NCBI GenBank assembly: GCA_023055425.1
Contig: JALGPY010000006.1
Coordinates: 76,754,435 to 76,818,434, forward strand
Direction of reading: 5' to 3'
Length of the DNA: 64,000 bases
DNA from: Linanthus parryae
Taxonomy: Eukaryota > Streptophyta > Magnoliopsida > Ericales > Polemoniaceae
Within the stretch, counting starts at the first letter, position 1; each line of letters opens with the position of its first letter. Both the position numbers and the translations under genes were made by a program. The notes under the pieces were generated by a model. The model saw only the letters and a program-made list of their open reading frames with translations, did no database searches and was not told the DNA's origin. This document shows positions 21,198 through 32,756 of this stretch, in pieces.

Positions 21198-23543
21198 TCT
21201 ATATAACAAATGAGGAATGGTTTTTGTACAGTAATTCCCTGGGAGACATTCTTAGCCATTGGATGTGAGAAAGGTAATAACGAGTCATTTTACACCGTTG
21301 GATGTGAGAAATTGAATCTCCTCCAAGCTCCAGCACCGCCTCTGCAGTTTTGAACTTCAAACAACGATCTGTGCTTCTCTCTCTCTTTCGAGTGCGTGCA
21401 TCACCAGATCTTCCCCGTTCTGCATCGAGCTTTGCCAGACAACAAACACTCCAACAGGTACGCTATTTGATTGCCCAGTCTGACCGATTTAAAGCCTTCG
21501 ACTCGCTCTCTCTCTCGCTCTGAGCCAGGACGTGTGTTCTCTTGCTGTCTTCCAGACAGAACAAGTGCTGGCTTGGACCCTGATCTTGAAGAAGGTAACT
21601 CATAATCCTCTCTCTAACTCCTAAATTTCTTTTACCTCTTCCTCTACGTTTCTACGGTTCCTTCAGGGTTCATCGGGATCTGAAGATGAAGAGGCAATCA
21701 ATGCTTTCGGCTTCCCTAGCTGGCGATTTTCATCTCTTATCCATTTGTTGTTGCTGTATGAGTTCATATCTGCTGGACTGACCATTTGGCCTTTGCCTTA
21801 GTTTTACCTCTTTCTAATTTCATCTAATTGATGCCATCATTCTCTTGATAGGCTGGTTTCAGAGGTGCTCATGTTCATTGCAATGAAAAGCCATAAAAGG
21901 ACTAGGCGAAATGTCGGCATCAACCAAGATCCACGAGCAACAACTTTTGTTTGACGGTGAGCGATAACCTCATGATGGTATCGTTGAATTCTGCTATCCC
22001 ATAAAAAGGTTCTATGCAAAAAGTACTACTTCTGTGAATCAAACACACAAATTAGCTACTTAATTAACGGGTTTTGTCGTTTTTTTGCAGTTACTCTCGA
22101 CAATGTGTTAGGTTCAGAGGTTTTCTACTGAACTCTATTGATATGAAGAAGAACTACTATTCTTCTATTAATATGAAGAAGAACGACTGTTCTCCTAAAT
22201 AGTTTTTTTTAAGCGTGTTATCAAATATGATCTGACGAAGTAACCGTACGGTTCATGTTTTGATTATACTAATCAATTTTGCTTTTTGAGTTTCTTTGTC
22301 TCTCTTGGTGAATGTTTGTAGGGGTTTGAATTGCAACTATTTGTAGCTCAATCGTGTGATCTAATAATAGTTTAATGCACATGGATTGGTACAGGATTTC
22401 CGAAGAAAATTTTCGATCCATTTTGTGTTTGACGAATGTTATGTTCTCAGCCGGTCCATTACTCTTTCTCTTTCATGATGTGATTGACAAGTGACGATCC
22501 ACAATCTCTCCCGAAGCTAACTGTAAGTTATTTGTTAATTAATAGCCATAATTTTATGTCCTGTGATTTAATTACAGGACATTGTGGCACCCTTGATAAA
22601 CATCATTTAGTACGGATGAATCCTATAAAGATTAAGTTGCTAGGTCCTGTAACAGTTTTTATGCTACCAGGATCACTACAATCCTTTGGGAAATAATTCT
22701 TTGTTAGCCTAGGATCAGAAACTTTTGGTTGATCCTTTTGGCAAAAAAGCGATGTATGTTGAATTTTCCCAATTTGGTGATGTGCAGTCCAAAGAATGAA
22801 ACATGGTGTAGTTTTAGAATCATACAATTCTTGCCTTCATATTTAGCATCTTGACTTGCCATCTTTTGTTTCAACTTTTTTCATTGTTCAATTCATTTCA
22901 GTACTCAAATTGATATTTTTTTTCCAATTTTTTTGTTGCTTACAATGCATCGGCTTATTAGGTTGCAGGGCGTGAATGATTTCAATTGCAAGTGTTGATC
23001 AAAACGAAGAATGATATCATGCTTAAAGTGTGGTCCTGAAGGATTTTTGTATGGTTTCACCTTATTTTACTCCCCCGGTTGCCTCAGGATGGCCTGCTCT
23101 CCCTAAAAAAGTATTTTTTTCTTGGTCTCACTGATTGGTTAATAATACCCTCTGATCTTTACTCAGTTTGGGCATTGAATGTTACAGTTCACTTTATCTG
23201 GTGGATATAGAATTTATAGAATAACTTGATCTATATATTTTTTGTATCTGGATTGTGATTTGGGTGATTGTGGATACAGGAAAATGGACTTAGTGAATCC
23301 GAAACAGGTATCGGATGAAGTGAAGAGCGGTTGTTGCAGTGAAAGCAAAAGAAGTTGAATTGAGCCTTGGAACTTAGCTTCTAGGTTATCAAGTTTTATA
23401 GTCCTTGCGGTGTATATACGTTTATTATGTTGTTATTCTTTGCAATTCATCCGAGAATTTTTCAAATAAATCGCTAATGTCGTCGATCTCTTGAAATGCA
23501 CTCTAAATGTAGTAGTGCCCTGAGGGCACGGGTCATTCACTAG
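21198..23543 (+). mobile_element. Non-autonomous Helitron
   Basis: Begins TCTATATAAC after an A and ends CTAG before a T, as expected for insertion between A and T. The 3' hairpin is GTGCCC-TGA-GGGCAC (23515-23529), followed by exactly ten bases and then CTAG. These are the diagnostic Helitron termini. No Rep/helicase coding sequence is present in its 2346 bp, so it is non-autonomous. The interior has exon-like pieces with splice borders, for example 21556-21595 ending in AAGAAG|GTAACT and a block after CCTTCAG near 21668. These may be captured host exons, but I could not identify the source gene. Confidence 0.85.
23515..23529 (+). terminator. Helitron 3' hairpin
   Basis: Six-base-pair stem GTGCCC/GGGCAC with a TGA loop, ten bases before the terminal CTAG. 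It is a transposition terminator, not a transcription terminator. Confidence 0.85.
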
Positions 23544-23712
23544 TTAATGAACAACAGAAGAACTAATTAAGATTTCGCAATAAAAAAAAGAACTAATTAA
23601 GTACTACTATGTTTTTATAGTAGATTAATTTCGGTTCCTATTTCAGTTTTCATTTTGTAAAGAAACCGCAAGACCAAATTTCTCTTCAAACCCTATACTA
23701 GAAGGATATTGA

Positions 23713-24017
23713 GGAGAAATGTTTATTTGCTCCAAGAGCACCACGTCAACGTGACACGTGGTGTTCTACATCATTCAACAATTGACATCTATGTCCACTA
23801 GAGTTAATCACTATTCATATAGGTTAAGAAATTTTTTAGTGCTCCAAAAGCGCACGACATGAAGCTCTACTTCTAATCACAGTGCATCACTTATACAAAT
23901 TGTCAGTGATTAGCACATGGTCATTGGTCGTAGAGAACCACGTGTTGATCGATTGGCACATGATCATTGCTCGTAGAGCACCACGTGGTGCTCTTTTTGA
24001 GCAGTAAAAATTTCTCC
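23713..24017. mobile_element. MITE with 35-bp terminal inverted repeats
   Basis: The left end GGAGAAATGTTTATTTGCTC and the reverse complement of the right end, GGAGAAATTTTTACTGCTC, match. Both continue to AGAGCACCACGT. It is absent from the left arm, so it inserted after the duplication. The flanks gatattga and tataggta do not make a clear target duplication. A related short element lies at 44928-45059. Confidence 0.7.
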
Positions 24018-24264
24018 TATAGGTAATAGTAAAAATAATCAGAATAATGGTCTATTTCTCTCTCTCCCACTAACCCCCTTTTATTTTATATGTCAAATTG
24101 TGAGTGGATTGGAGCACCACGTATGAATTGATCTATGAGCACCTAAATTGCTCGATTTTGACGGAGAAAACGGGACAACCGTCTAGATAAGGTCCATCAA
24201 CATAGTGATTGCGTATATCTAGAGAGAAAATCCTCGAAGACAATAGCAAGCACCGAACAGAAAG

Positions 24265-25247
24265 ATGGCAGAAGAAGGAGACTTCGCTGACAAAATCAGC
24301 ACTTTCCCCGATCCGATTATACATGAAATCTTGTCCTCTCTCGACATCAAACAAATAGTCTGAACCTCAGTCCTCTCTCGACGATGTAGGCCGCTCTGGA
24401 AAATGAACCCTTACCTTAACCTCGACTTCAGCAAAAAGAGCCCGTCAGAGGACGAGGATGAGGAAGATGAAGACACCCGCATTCGCAACTATGAGAACTT
24501 GATCCGCAACGTGCTGCATCGCTTGAATCAGACTTGCAACATCACAAAATCCAAGATCTCAATAAATTTTAAAGCCACCCTAGAAATTCCTCGACGAATG
24601 CATTTCATATCTTGTCCAGCACAACATGGAGCAACTCCAAATCCATGCACTCGGTTGCTCCTCCCAAAATTTGTACGAGTTGCCAATTTCCTTCTACACA
24701 TGTCTATCCTTAAGAAAAATTTATCTCACATTCCACCCAGACATGGTTGTTCCAGACATTCCATTGGACCTGCCGACACTAATCAAACTTCGTCTCCAAG
24801 AGTTCACTTTCTGGGACGACGAGGTTGATGACAACACGAGCAAAGTTCCGCCAAAGGAATGCATTAATAAATAATTGTTTTGTCATGCGCGAACATGGGG
24901 TGTCTTATACTGGAAGAGTGCAATTTCTATCAGTTGGATGTTTCGTCACCGCTCTTGAAGAGGTTGGACATCAGCTTGGGCTTCGATTTCAGTGCATTAG
25001 GTGATATAGTACTGATAGTCAGATACACCATTGCTTAGTTAGTTCATTCATGTTTGAATGTATAGCTTCGGTGTTTCTTGTTACGGAATTGAAGCTCTCT
25101 TATATTGAGAGAGTGTACATTGATCTCTACCCTCTGTGGCTTGCTTTGTATGATGATAACGTTAAAGATGTGGCGAAGAATCTGATCGGCATGCTTCAAT
25201 AGCTTGGAAATGGTTACGCCGTTTCGGTGTCCCTAGAAACAACTTAG
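24265..25247 (+). pseudogene. F-box/LRR (FBD-type) gene, right copy
   Basis: Inverted paralogue of the 19785-20765 gene. It starts MAEEGDFADKISTFPDPII and keeps the acidic DEDEEDEDTRIRNYENLIRN stretch and LRR-like segments (ELPISFYTCLSLRKIYLTF, IPLDLPTLIKLRLQEFTF). It is more damaged than its partner. TGA at 24361-24363 lies inside the F-box, a +1 shift lies at about 24585, and a further shift at about 24870 follows KECINK. It retains the Trp (FTFWDDEV) that became a stop in the left copy. It ends at the same exon border, with GT at 25248-25249, and lacks a downstream FBD exon. Conservation of exon, flank and border in both copies supports duplication by inversion. Confidence 0.83.
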
Positions 25248-25621
25248 GTGCGACATTTTTTTCTGTATGTTCTGATGATTTGACATTTTGCTAATAACTA
25301 TAGTTCTGAACAAACAGAAAATCCGACATAATTTCTCGCATTAGTAATTTTGACTAGATATTAATTTTCTTTGAGGGTTCACCATTTCCTTTTTTAACGG
25401 GGAAATGTTGAGGTTTTGGATTGTTTGTACTTCAATGGCGATTAACAAGAGTTCTAATCAATCAAGTACAATAAAAGTGAGAATCATAGAGGTTACGGGA
25501 AGACAAGGGTGGAAACAAGCCGAATATGCCTTGGTGGGAGAGAGACAACTTTTTGACAAAGCTTAAGCTAGCAAGGCAGCCTGAAGTACTGTGTGTATAC
25601 TGAGCAAGCAATAGTTCCTCC

Positions 25622-25801
25622 TGTTGGAATAGGTGCCCTAGAGTCAATCTAATATTTAGTATGAACATTGTAACTGGCTAGAATATTCATTCATTATATA
25701 TCGTGATATTTAATATAATGAAGTCCTGTGATCCTTGGTGGGCTTTGAGTAGGAATTAAATTTTTGTTATTCCGCTGCGTTACCTACGTCAAAATCCAAC
25801 A
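25622..25801 (+). repeat. 5' LTR of Copia C, internally deleted
   Basis: Starts TGTTGGAATAGGTGCCCTAG and ends AAATCCAACA, matching the two ends of the 3' LTR. About 1.24 kb between them is missing. The junction GAAGTCCTGTGATCC shares TCCT with both parental sequences, consistent with a microhomology deletion. Confidence 0.9.
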
Positions 25802-25802
25802 G

Positions 25803-25815
25803 TGGTATAAGAGCC
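25803..25815 (+). promoter_or_regulatory. Primer-binding site of Copia C
   Basis: TGGTATAAGAGCC directly after the 5' LTR, one change from the tRNA-Met-type TGGTATCAGAGC. Confidence 0.75.
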
Positions 25816-26271
25816 CCAGGTCGTAGTGCATAACATGATTTTATGTGTTACGTTTTCAGTTTATAAACCTTATTTTATTATTACGCGAAAACCGAAATTA
25901 GTCGGCATAGTAGATGCATATTGAATATTGATTCAACATAAACAAGATCTAATTTAACATTGGATGTTAGAATTGGTGGGTTTAATCACATAGGATGTGA
26001 ATTATTGAGTTCTTGGAAAATTAGGGTTCATGGGCACATAGTTGTAAAGGAGTTTTCAATTATGGAAACAATTTTATGGAAACATCCATAAAGGAAACAA
26101 CCAAGCTTTGGAAACAAGGAAGAAGGGAAGGAGACTAGGGTCAAAACCCTAGACGTCCCCACCCCTTCCTTGCGCGCCAAGCAAGGCCACGGGTCACTAG
26201 GGCGGTCAGCTTTGTGCTGGGCCGAGTGGCGCGCGGCGGTCCCCCTAGGGGTTCAGCTCTTGGATGGCTTG
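25816..26271 (+). other. Copia C leader, part 1
   Basis: Untranslated leader between the primer-binding site and the Sirevirus insertion. It ends at the Sirevirus target duplication GCTTG (26267-26271). No coding feature is seen. Confidence 0.6.
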
Positions 26272-27577
26272 TGATAGATCAGTTTGTGCAAGGCTTGGAA
26301 TAGCTCAACTATTTCAAGTCCTTGGATCAGCTTTCCAAGCCTTGAATCAGTCTCAGAGGCTTGAAAACAGTTTACATATTTTCAAGGCCTTAAAATTGGA
26401 TTCAAAGCCTTGAAACTGCTTAACATGTATGCACACTCTCAGGGGCTGTAAACTCTCTGAGTTGATTTCCTCTTTCTCTTTCATATGCTTGATTCATTTT
26501 TATTAGATTATAGAAGACAAATTGTCCTAACACGTTTTTAATAATTAGATATCATCTGTTTGACCATGATAATGCAGGAAATTTTGTTTCTAAGTTTTGC
26601 AGGATTGTTTCCTAAACTGAATTGTTGCAGATTTGGAAATAGTTGGACACTTTGATCCTGTGATCAATCAGACGTGTATGACAGCTTCTCATGGTGTTTA
26701 AATGAAATATTACAACAAAATCTCTGAAAATTGTGATCATCCAACCGTTGGAGAAGATTTCAAAGTAGTCAAACTCTGTTGCCTACAAAATATGAAGGTT
26801 GTGCTGAAAATCTGGGGAGATTTGCAGAGCTGTTTCAAGTTTAAATAGAGCTCAAATCCGAAGCAACATCAAACAGAACATTCAACGGGCAAAAACAGAG
26901 AAAGAATTTTGGATTGACAAGCATCAAAGAAGTTCATCATTCTTCCAATCCATTCATAGAGGTTCACTGCATTTTCACTGCAGTTTTCTACTCTAACTGT
27001 ACTTCTGTATTGAGTTGTATTGGTAGATCATTTTCGTATTATATCTACATCTATTCTCAAGGATTGTTCAAGGTGAAAAATCGAGAAATTCTTAGTTAAT
27101 CAGTTAGCTAGAGCAGGTACTAGACATGTTAGGGAAAACCACAAGCTGTAACAGAGTAAGGGAACTCTCTGGACTTGAGTTCTAGGGATTAGCTTTTGAT
27201 TAATAAGAACTGAGTTGAAAATCCTGCAGGGATCTAATCCCTGAGGTAGATTCGTAGGTCCAAGTGTACTGAACTCTATAAATCACTTGTCTTCTACATT
27301 TACAGTTCATTCTTTTTCATAGTTTTTACAGCACTCAAAATTGTTTATTTTTCAAGGGTTTGAACCTATTTTCAAGGCCTTGAAAAAGGCATACTTGCTT
27401 TACTATTTCTGCATTCTTTCCAAGTGATTGAACTAGTTTTCAAGGCCTTGAACTTCATTGTTTACACAAGTTTTCATCTTCCTAGCAAGTTTTGCAAAAA
27501 GTTGGCATACTCTATTCAACCCCCCCCCCCTTCTAGAGTATCTTAGCTACATATAAATCTGCATACTCACACTTTCA
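26272..27577 (+). repeat. 5' LTR of the Sirevirus
   Basis: TGATAGATCAG to CACACTTTCA, 1306 bp. It contains about nine TTCAAGGCCTTGAA-like motifs at both ends of the LTR and a C homopolymer (27521-27530). Confidence 0.9.
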
Positions 27578-27579
27578 GT

Positions 27580-27591
27580 TGGTATCAGAGC
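27580..27591 (+). promoter_or_regulatory. Primer-binding site of the Sirevirus
   Basis: TGGTATCAGAGC, two bases after the LTR, complementary to initiator tRNA-Met. Confidence 0.92.
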
Positions 27592-27627
27592 TTGTATCAC
27601 TGCATAAGATTTAACCATTTGGTGATC

Positions 27628-29400
27628 ATGAGTACTACAGGTGATGTTGGTTTCTCACATGGAAGAGCTGCTAACATACCTCCTCTATTATGTGGAGAAA
27701 ATTTTGCTCACTGGAAAGCTCTCATGAAAATGTTCATTATTGATCAAGATCTAGAGCTTTGAACCATTATCCAACATGGACCTCATTCTTTCTACACAGA
27801 GAAAGATGGGATCAGAACTCCCAAAACAAAAGACTCACTCTCCTCTTCTGAGTTAGAGCAATTTTCTAAGAACTACAAGGCTATTAACATTTTGTATTGT
27901 GCTTTGAGTACAAATGAATTCAACAGGATCTTTGGATGCACAATTGCAAATGAAATTTGGGATAACCTTGTGGTTACCTTTGAAGGAACTAGTCAAGTCA
28001 AGCAAACCAAGATCAATATTTATCCCAGGCAATATGAGCTGTTTAAGATGAATGAAGATAAGACCATCAGAGACATGTTCAAGAGGTTCACTGATATTGT
28101 CAACAACCTTGATTCACTGGGAAAACATTTTTCCATTGAAGAAAGGGTGAGGAAGATTCTCAGAAGTCTTCCAAAGTCAAAATGGGAACCAAAGACCACA
28201 GCTATTGAAGAAGCTCAGAATCTCTCTACTTTAAAACTTGATGACCTACAAGGGAAGCTCCTGAGGCATGAGATATCTATGAATGAAGTTGATGGAGAAC
28301 TCCCAGACGGTGTCAATAACCTACCTCTCAAAGCCAAAGAGAATGAGAGAACACAAAGCCTTGAAACTGAGGATGGTGATGGTGAAGATCCAATTGCCTT
28401 AATTTCCAAAGTCTTGAAAAGGATTCTCAAAATGAAGAAAAACTTTGGAAATAAAGGTTTCAATAGAGAAAGGCATAGATCATCCAGCAGCAAGGACTAC
28501 AAAGGTAAGTCCTCTTCACAAAACAAATTAAAAGTTATGAACTGCTTTGAATGTGGTGATGCATGACACTTGATAAGAGATTGTCCACACAAGAAAAGCA
28601 AGAGCTTTTAAAAGAACGGTCATGACAGAAGAAAGAAAGCCATGATAGCTTCATGGAGTGATTCAGATAGCTCTAGTGAATCTTAATCTGATGAAGAACA
28701 TGCCAACCTATGCTTCATGGCCAAGCATGATGAAAGTTATAAGAAGAACATTGGGGTAATGGTAAATTGTCTGATTTCAAAACCAAACGAAGCTCTTTCA
28801 GAATATCTCAGAACAATGCTTTTGAATGAGGAAGATTATCTTAAAGAGATCATACTTTTTAAATAAAAAGTTCATGAGCAAGCAAAAGAAAACTTACAAC
28901 TTGTTTGCCTAAATCAGAATCTTGAAATCTCTCAGAAGAAAACTGACAGTGATTTCAAGGACTTGAAAACTAGTTTCAAAGCCTTGAAAACACAAGTCAA
29001 GGAAGTAGTCACTGAGAACTCCTCAGTGAGTGATATCCTTGTTAATCTAAGACATCAGGTTCATGAATTAGAGAAACAAAAGAATACTCTTACTGAGAAA
29101 CTTCAAGAATCTGAATTGGTCAAAGTCAAGCTTGCTGGATCAGAACATAAGTTGAACTTGATTCTTGGAGGGAGTTCACAGTCTGTTCACAAAGCTGGTA
29201 TTGGATTCAATCCAAAACAATACCAAATTTTTGAAAGATGGAAACAAAAATTCTCCTACTTGTCATTATTGCTACAAAACCGGTATCTTTGATAAGGAGA
29301 AGTGTGTGGTGCAAAATGAGAAATCAGGAGATTGCATTCTCACAGCCTCCAGATCAAACAATGTTTATAATTTTCACACTAACAAAGTTGCAGGTGCAAG
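27628..29400 (+). pseudogene. gag: Sirevirus gag, multiple stops
   Basis: Gag would form the particle core. It starts MSTTGDVGFSHGRAANIPPL, followed by the Copia gag (UBN2-like) region with NFAHWKALMK, EIWDNLVVTFEGTSQVK, FTDIVNNLDSLGK and RKILRSLPKSKWEPKTTAI. A zinc knuckle NCFECGDA.HLIRDCPHKK is cut by a stop. A coiled-coil stretch follows (LVNLRHQVHELEKQKNTLTE), ending in the KLNLILGG...AGIGF pattern typical of Sirevirus gag tails. In-frame stops lie at 27760, 28564, 28684 and 28864, and the frame shifts near 29240. FKDLKTSFKALKTQ is encoded by the amplified TTCAAGGCCTTGAA motif. The primer-binding site lies 37 bases upstream of the start, which supports this start. Confidence 0.82.
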
Positions 29401-29403
29401 CTT

Positions 29404-32220
29404 GAAGTGTCTCTAGGCCTTGAAAGAGGATTCAAAGCTTTGGCACAGGAAACTTGGTCATATCAGTTTGCATACCTTGAACAAGTTGATTTCCAAATAC
29501 TTGGTAAGAGGATTGCCATCCAACAAGTTCAAGGAAGATTAAATGTGCAAAGTCTGTGCTTAAGGCAAGCAAACCAGAAAATCCTTCAAGCCAAAGAAGT
29601 TTGTAAGTACAACTAGACCAATTGAATTGCTTCATAGGGATCTCTGTGGTCCTATGAGGACTCCTACTCCAAAAGGTAAAAGATATATGCTAGTTGTTGT
29701 AGATGATTTTTCTAGATATACTTGGGTTATGTTTCTCAAAGAAAAATCTAAGCACACTCTGAATTTTCAAATCTTTGCAGAGAACTTCGAAATTTGAAAA
29801 ACCTACCTGTAGCTTCAATCAGAATTGATCATGGTAGAGAGTTTGATCAGCTAGAATTTGATTTATTCTGTGATAAGCATGGTATTTCTCACAAATTTTC
29901 TGCACCATGAACTCCTCAACAGAATGGTGTTGTTGACAGAAAGAACTGGACTCTTGAAGATATGTCAAGAACAATGCATCTTGAGAACAAGTTGCCAAAA
30001 CATTATTGGGCAGAAGCTGTGAATACAACAAACTATATTTTGAACAGGTGCTTGACTAGACCTATTCTGAAGAAGACCCCCTATGAACTATTCAAAGGGA
30101 GGTAGCCAAACATTTCATACTTCAGACCATTTAAAAGTACTTGTTTTATCCACAACAATAGAAAAGACAATCTTGGTAAGTTTGATGCAAGAAGTGATGA
30201 AGGTATACTTCTTGGTTACTCTCTGAATAGCAAAGCTTATAGAGTTTACAATAAAAGAATCAAACTGGTTGAAGAGAGCATTCATGTTATTTTTGATGAA
30301 ATCTATGATGGTTCTTTGAGTGAAAGTTTTTTAGACTTGAATTTGAACAAGCATGAATCAGAGGAAGAGACTGAGAATCCATTAGGATTCAAGAAAGGGT
30401 CAGAAGCCAATAGAAGACATTTTCAAGACCTTGATATGGTGCTCAAGGCCTTGAAATTAAATCTCAAAGCCTTGAAAAATATGATCAGAAGGAGTCAAGT
30501 GACAAAGCCACTACTTCAAGACCAGAGAAGATCTATGGAGAGCCTGAACCATGGTCTCCAAAAGAGAGATTCAAATATCTCTCATCACATCCAGCTGATA
30601 ATATCATATCAGATCCAACCACTGGTAAACAAACTAGATCACAGTTGAAGAACTTATGTGCTTTTAATGCCTTTATTTCTCTTGCAAAACCAAAAACTGT
30701 GAAAGAAGCTTTACAAGAAGCAGACTGGATCATTGCTATGCAAAGTGAACTCAATGAGTTTGAAAGGAACAAGGTTTCGAACCTGGTTCCTGCACCTACA
30801 AACCAGTCTGTTATTGGTACCAGATGGGTATTCAGGAATAAGTTGGATGAAAGTGGCAATGTGATCAGAAACAAAGCAAGGTTAGTTTCTCAAGGTTACA
30901 ATCAAGAAGAATGTATAGATTATGAGGAAAATTTTGCTCCAGTTGCTAGGTTAGAATCAATTAGAATTTTGCTTGCTTTTGCATCTTACAAGAACATGAA
31001 ACTGTTTCAAATGGATGTGAAGTGTGCTTTCTTGAATGGCTATTTACAAGAAGAAGTTTATGTTGCACAACCACCTGGTTTTGAAAATGATAAGTTTTCA
31101 GATCATGTCTACAAACTTGACAAAGCTCTTTATGGGTTGAAACAAGCTCCAAGAGCTTGGTATGAAAGATTTTCAAAGTTCTTACTTGAAAATGATTTCA
31201 AAAGAGGGTTAGTAGACAAGACTCTTTGCATAAAGACTCATGAGAAAGATTTACTTGTAGTTCAGATATATGTTGATGATATATTGTTTGGAGCTACTAA
31301 TGATCAATAATGCAGAGAATTCTCAAGTCTTATGAGCAGGGAATTTGAAATTAGCATGATGGGAGAGTTGAACTTCTTCCTAGAACTTCAAATACATCAA
31401 TTGAAGAAGGGCATCTTTCTGCATCAAAGCAAGTACACAAGAGAATTACTAAACAAATATAGCATGGCTCAATGTAAGGAAGCCAAGACTCCAATGAGTT
31501 CTACACTATCCTTAGACAAGGATGAATCTGGTAAGAGTGTTAATGTAAAAGAGTATAGAGGCATGATTGGATCATTACTCTATCTGACAGCAAGCAGACC
31601 AGATATTATGTTTAGCGTGTGCATGTGTGCTAGATTTCAAGCTGATCCAAAAGAATCACACTTGACTGCTGTAAAGAGAATATTCAAATATCTCAATGGT
31701 ACCAAATACTTAGGGCTTTGGTATCTATGACATTCTAACTTCTCTTTGCATGGATTTTCAGATGATGACTTTGCTGGTTACAAGGTTGATGGGAAAAGTA
31801 CTTCAGGAACTTGCCAATTCATTGGATCATCCTTGATCAGTTGGCATTCCAGAAATAGAATTCAGTTGCTCAATCAACAGCCGAAGCTGAATATATAGCT
31901 GCAGGAGCATGTTTCTCAAAAGTGTTATGGATTGCTCAATAGCTAAGAGACCTTGGATTTGACTTTAGAGGCATACCTATTAAGTTTGATAACACAAGTG
32001 CAATTTCAATTACAAAGAATCCAGTGCAACACTCAAGAACCAAGCACATTGATGTCAGACACCATTTGATCAGAAATCATGCTGAAAAAGGTGATATTGT
32101 TTTTGAATTTGTTGCCATTAACATGCGAATTGCAGATATCTTCACTAAACCATAAGCAGGTGAAAGGTTCTCAACTCTAATATTGGAATTGGGAATGCTA
32201 AATAAAGATGAATTGGTTTA
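29404..32220 (+). pseudogene. pol: Sirevirus pol (integrase, reverse transcriptase, RNase H)
   Basis: Ty1/copia-order polyprotein in pieces. The pre-integrase block KLWHRKLGHISLHTLN starts at about 29433. Integrase fragments follow (LLHRDLCGPMRTPTPKGKRY, VVVDDFSRYTWVMFLKEKS, then a degenerate Q-Q-N-G block). A Ser/Asn-rich linker leads to the reverse transcriptase, longest open at 30645-31310, with [59 protein letters not shown] and the catalytic [12 protein letters not shown]. RNase H shows SDDDFAGYKVDGKSTSGTC, TAEAEYIAAG and RTKHIDVRHHLIRNH. Stops occur at 31308-31310 and 31728-31730, and there are several frameshifts, so no functional protein is expected. It ends near MLNKDELV, next to a TTTAGGGGGAG tract. 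Confidence 0.85.
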
Positions 32221-32261
32221 GGGGGAGCATCAGGTAAGAAAGATAAGTGTTATATGTTTTC

Positions 32262-32458
32262 AAAGGGTTGAACTGAGTTTCAAAGCCTTGAAAATCAGTT
32301 CAAAGTCTTGTATGTTACTTATTGCAGTGTTACAGTTTTTCAAGACCTTGAAAACTTTTTCAAAGCCTTGAAAATCAGTTCAAAGTCTTGTATGTTACTT
32401 ATTGCAGTGTTACAGTTTTTCAAGACCTTGGAAACTTTTTCAAAGCCTTGAAAATAAG
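32262..32458 (+). repeat. Tandem repeat between pol and the extra ORF of the Sirevirus
   Basis: A unit of about 78 bases (from about 32279 and again from about 32357) is present nearly twice. Each unit holds TTTCAAAGCCTTGAAAA, CAAAGTCTTGTATG and TTTTTCAAGACCTTG. The copies differ by only a few bases. Confidence 0.8.
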
Positions 32459-32756
32459 TCCGTTACAGTGATAGTCAATAATCATGGATCATTCTATGTT
32501 GGGTGATATTTCTGTAGATATTTGCCTAATATAGCCCCTACCATTTTCAAAAATATGTTTTAGCCAAAAATAGCATTAGTATATTTTATTTTCCAACGAC
32601 ATAAAAGTTTTTAAATCTCTCTGATCATTGCAAATCTGTTAAGATCAGAATGATACTAGTTTCCTTTTGAAACTCAAACTCTTTCAGTATTTATCTTCTT
32701 CTCTTCTCCTTCATTCCGTATCACTCCGCCTCTCTCTATTCTTCTCCCAAACCCTA

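Larger units (their letters stand above)
23545..25621 (+). repeat. Right arm of the inverted duplication, proximal part
   Basis: Matches 21089 down to about 19440 in reverse complement, with a MITE (23713-24017) and some extra sequence inserted. The arm continues at 41503 on the far side of Copia C, which shows that the duplication is older than Copia C. It carries the plus-strand F-box copy, so the two genes were head to head. Confidence 0.83.

Noticed and set aside
27580..27591. tRNA-Met-like sequence
   Set aside because: It is only a 12-base primer-binding site after an LTR, not a tRNA gene. The same applies to 14518-14529.
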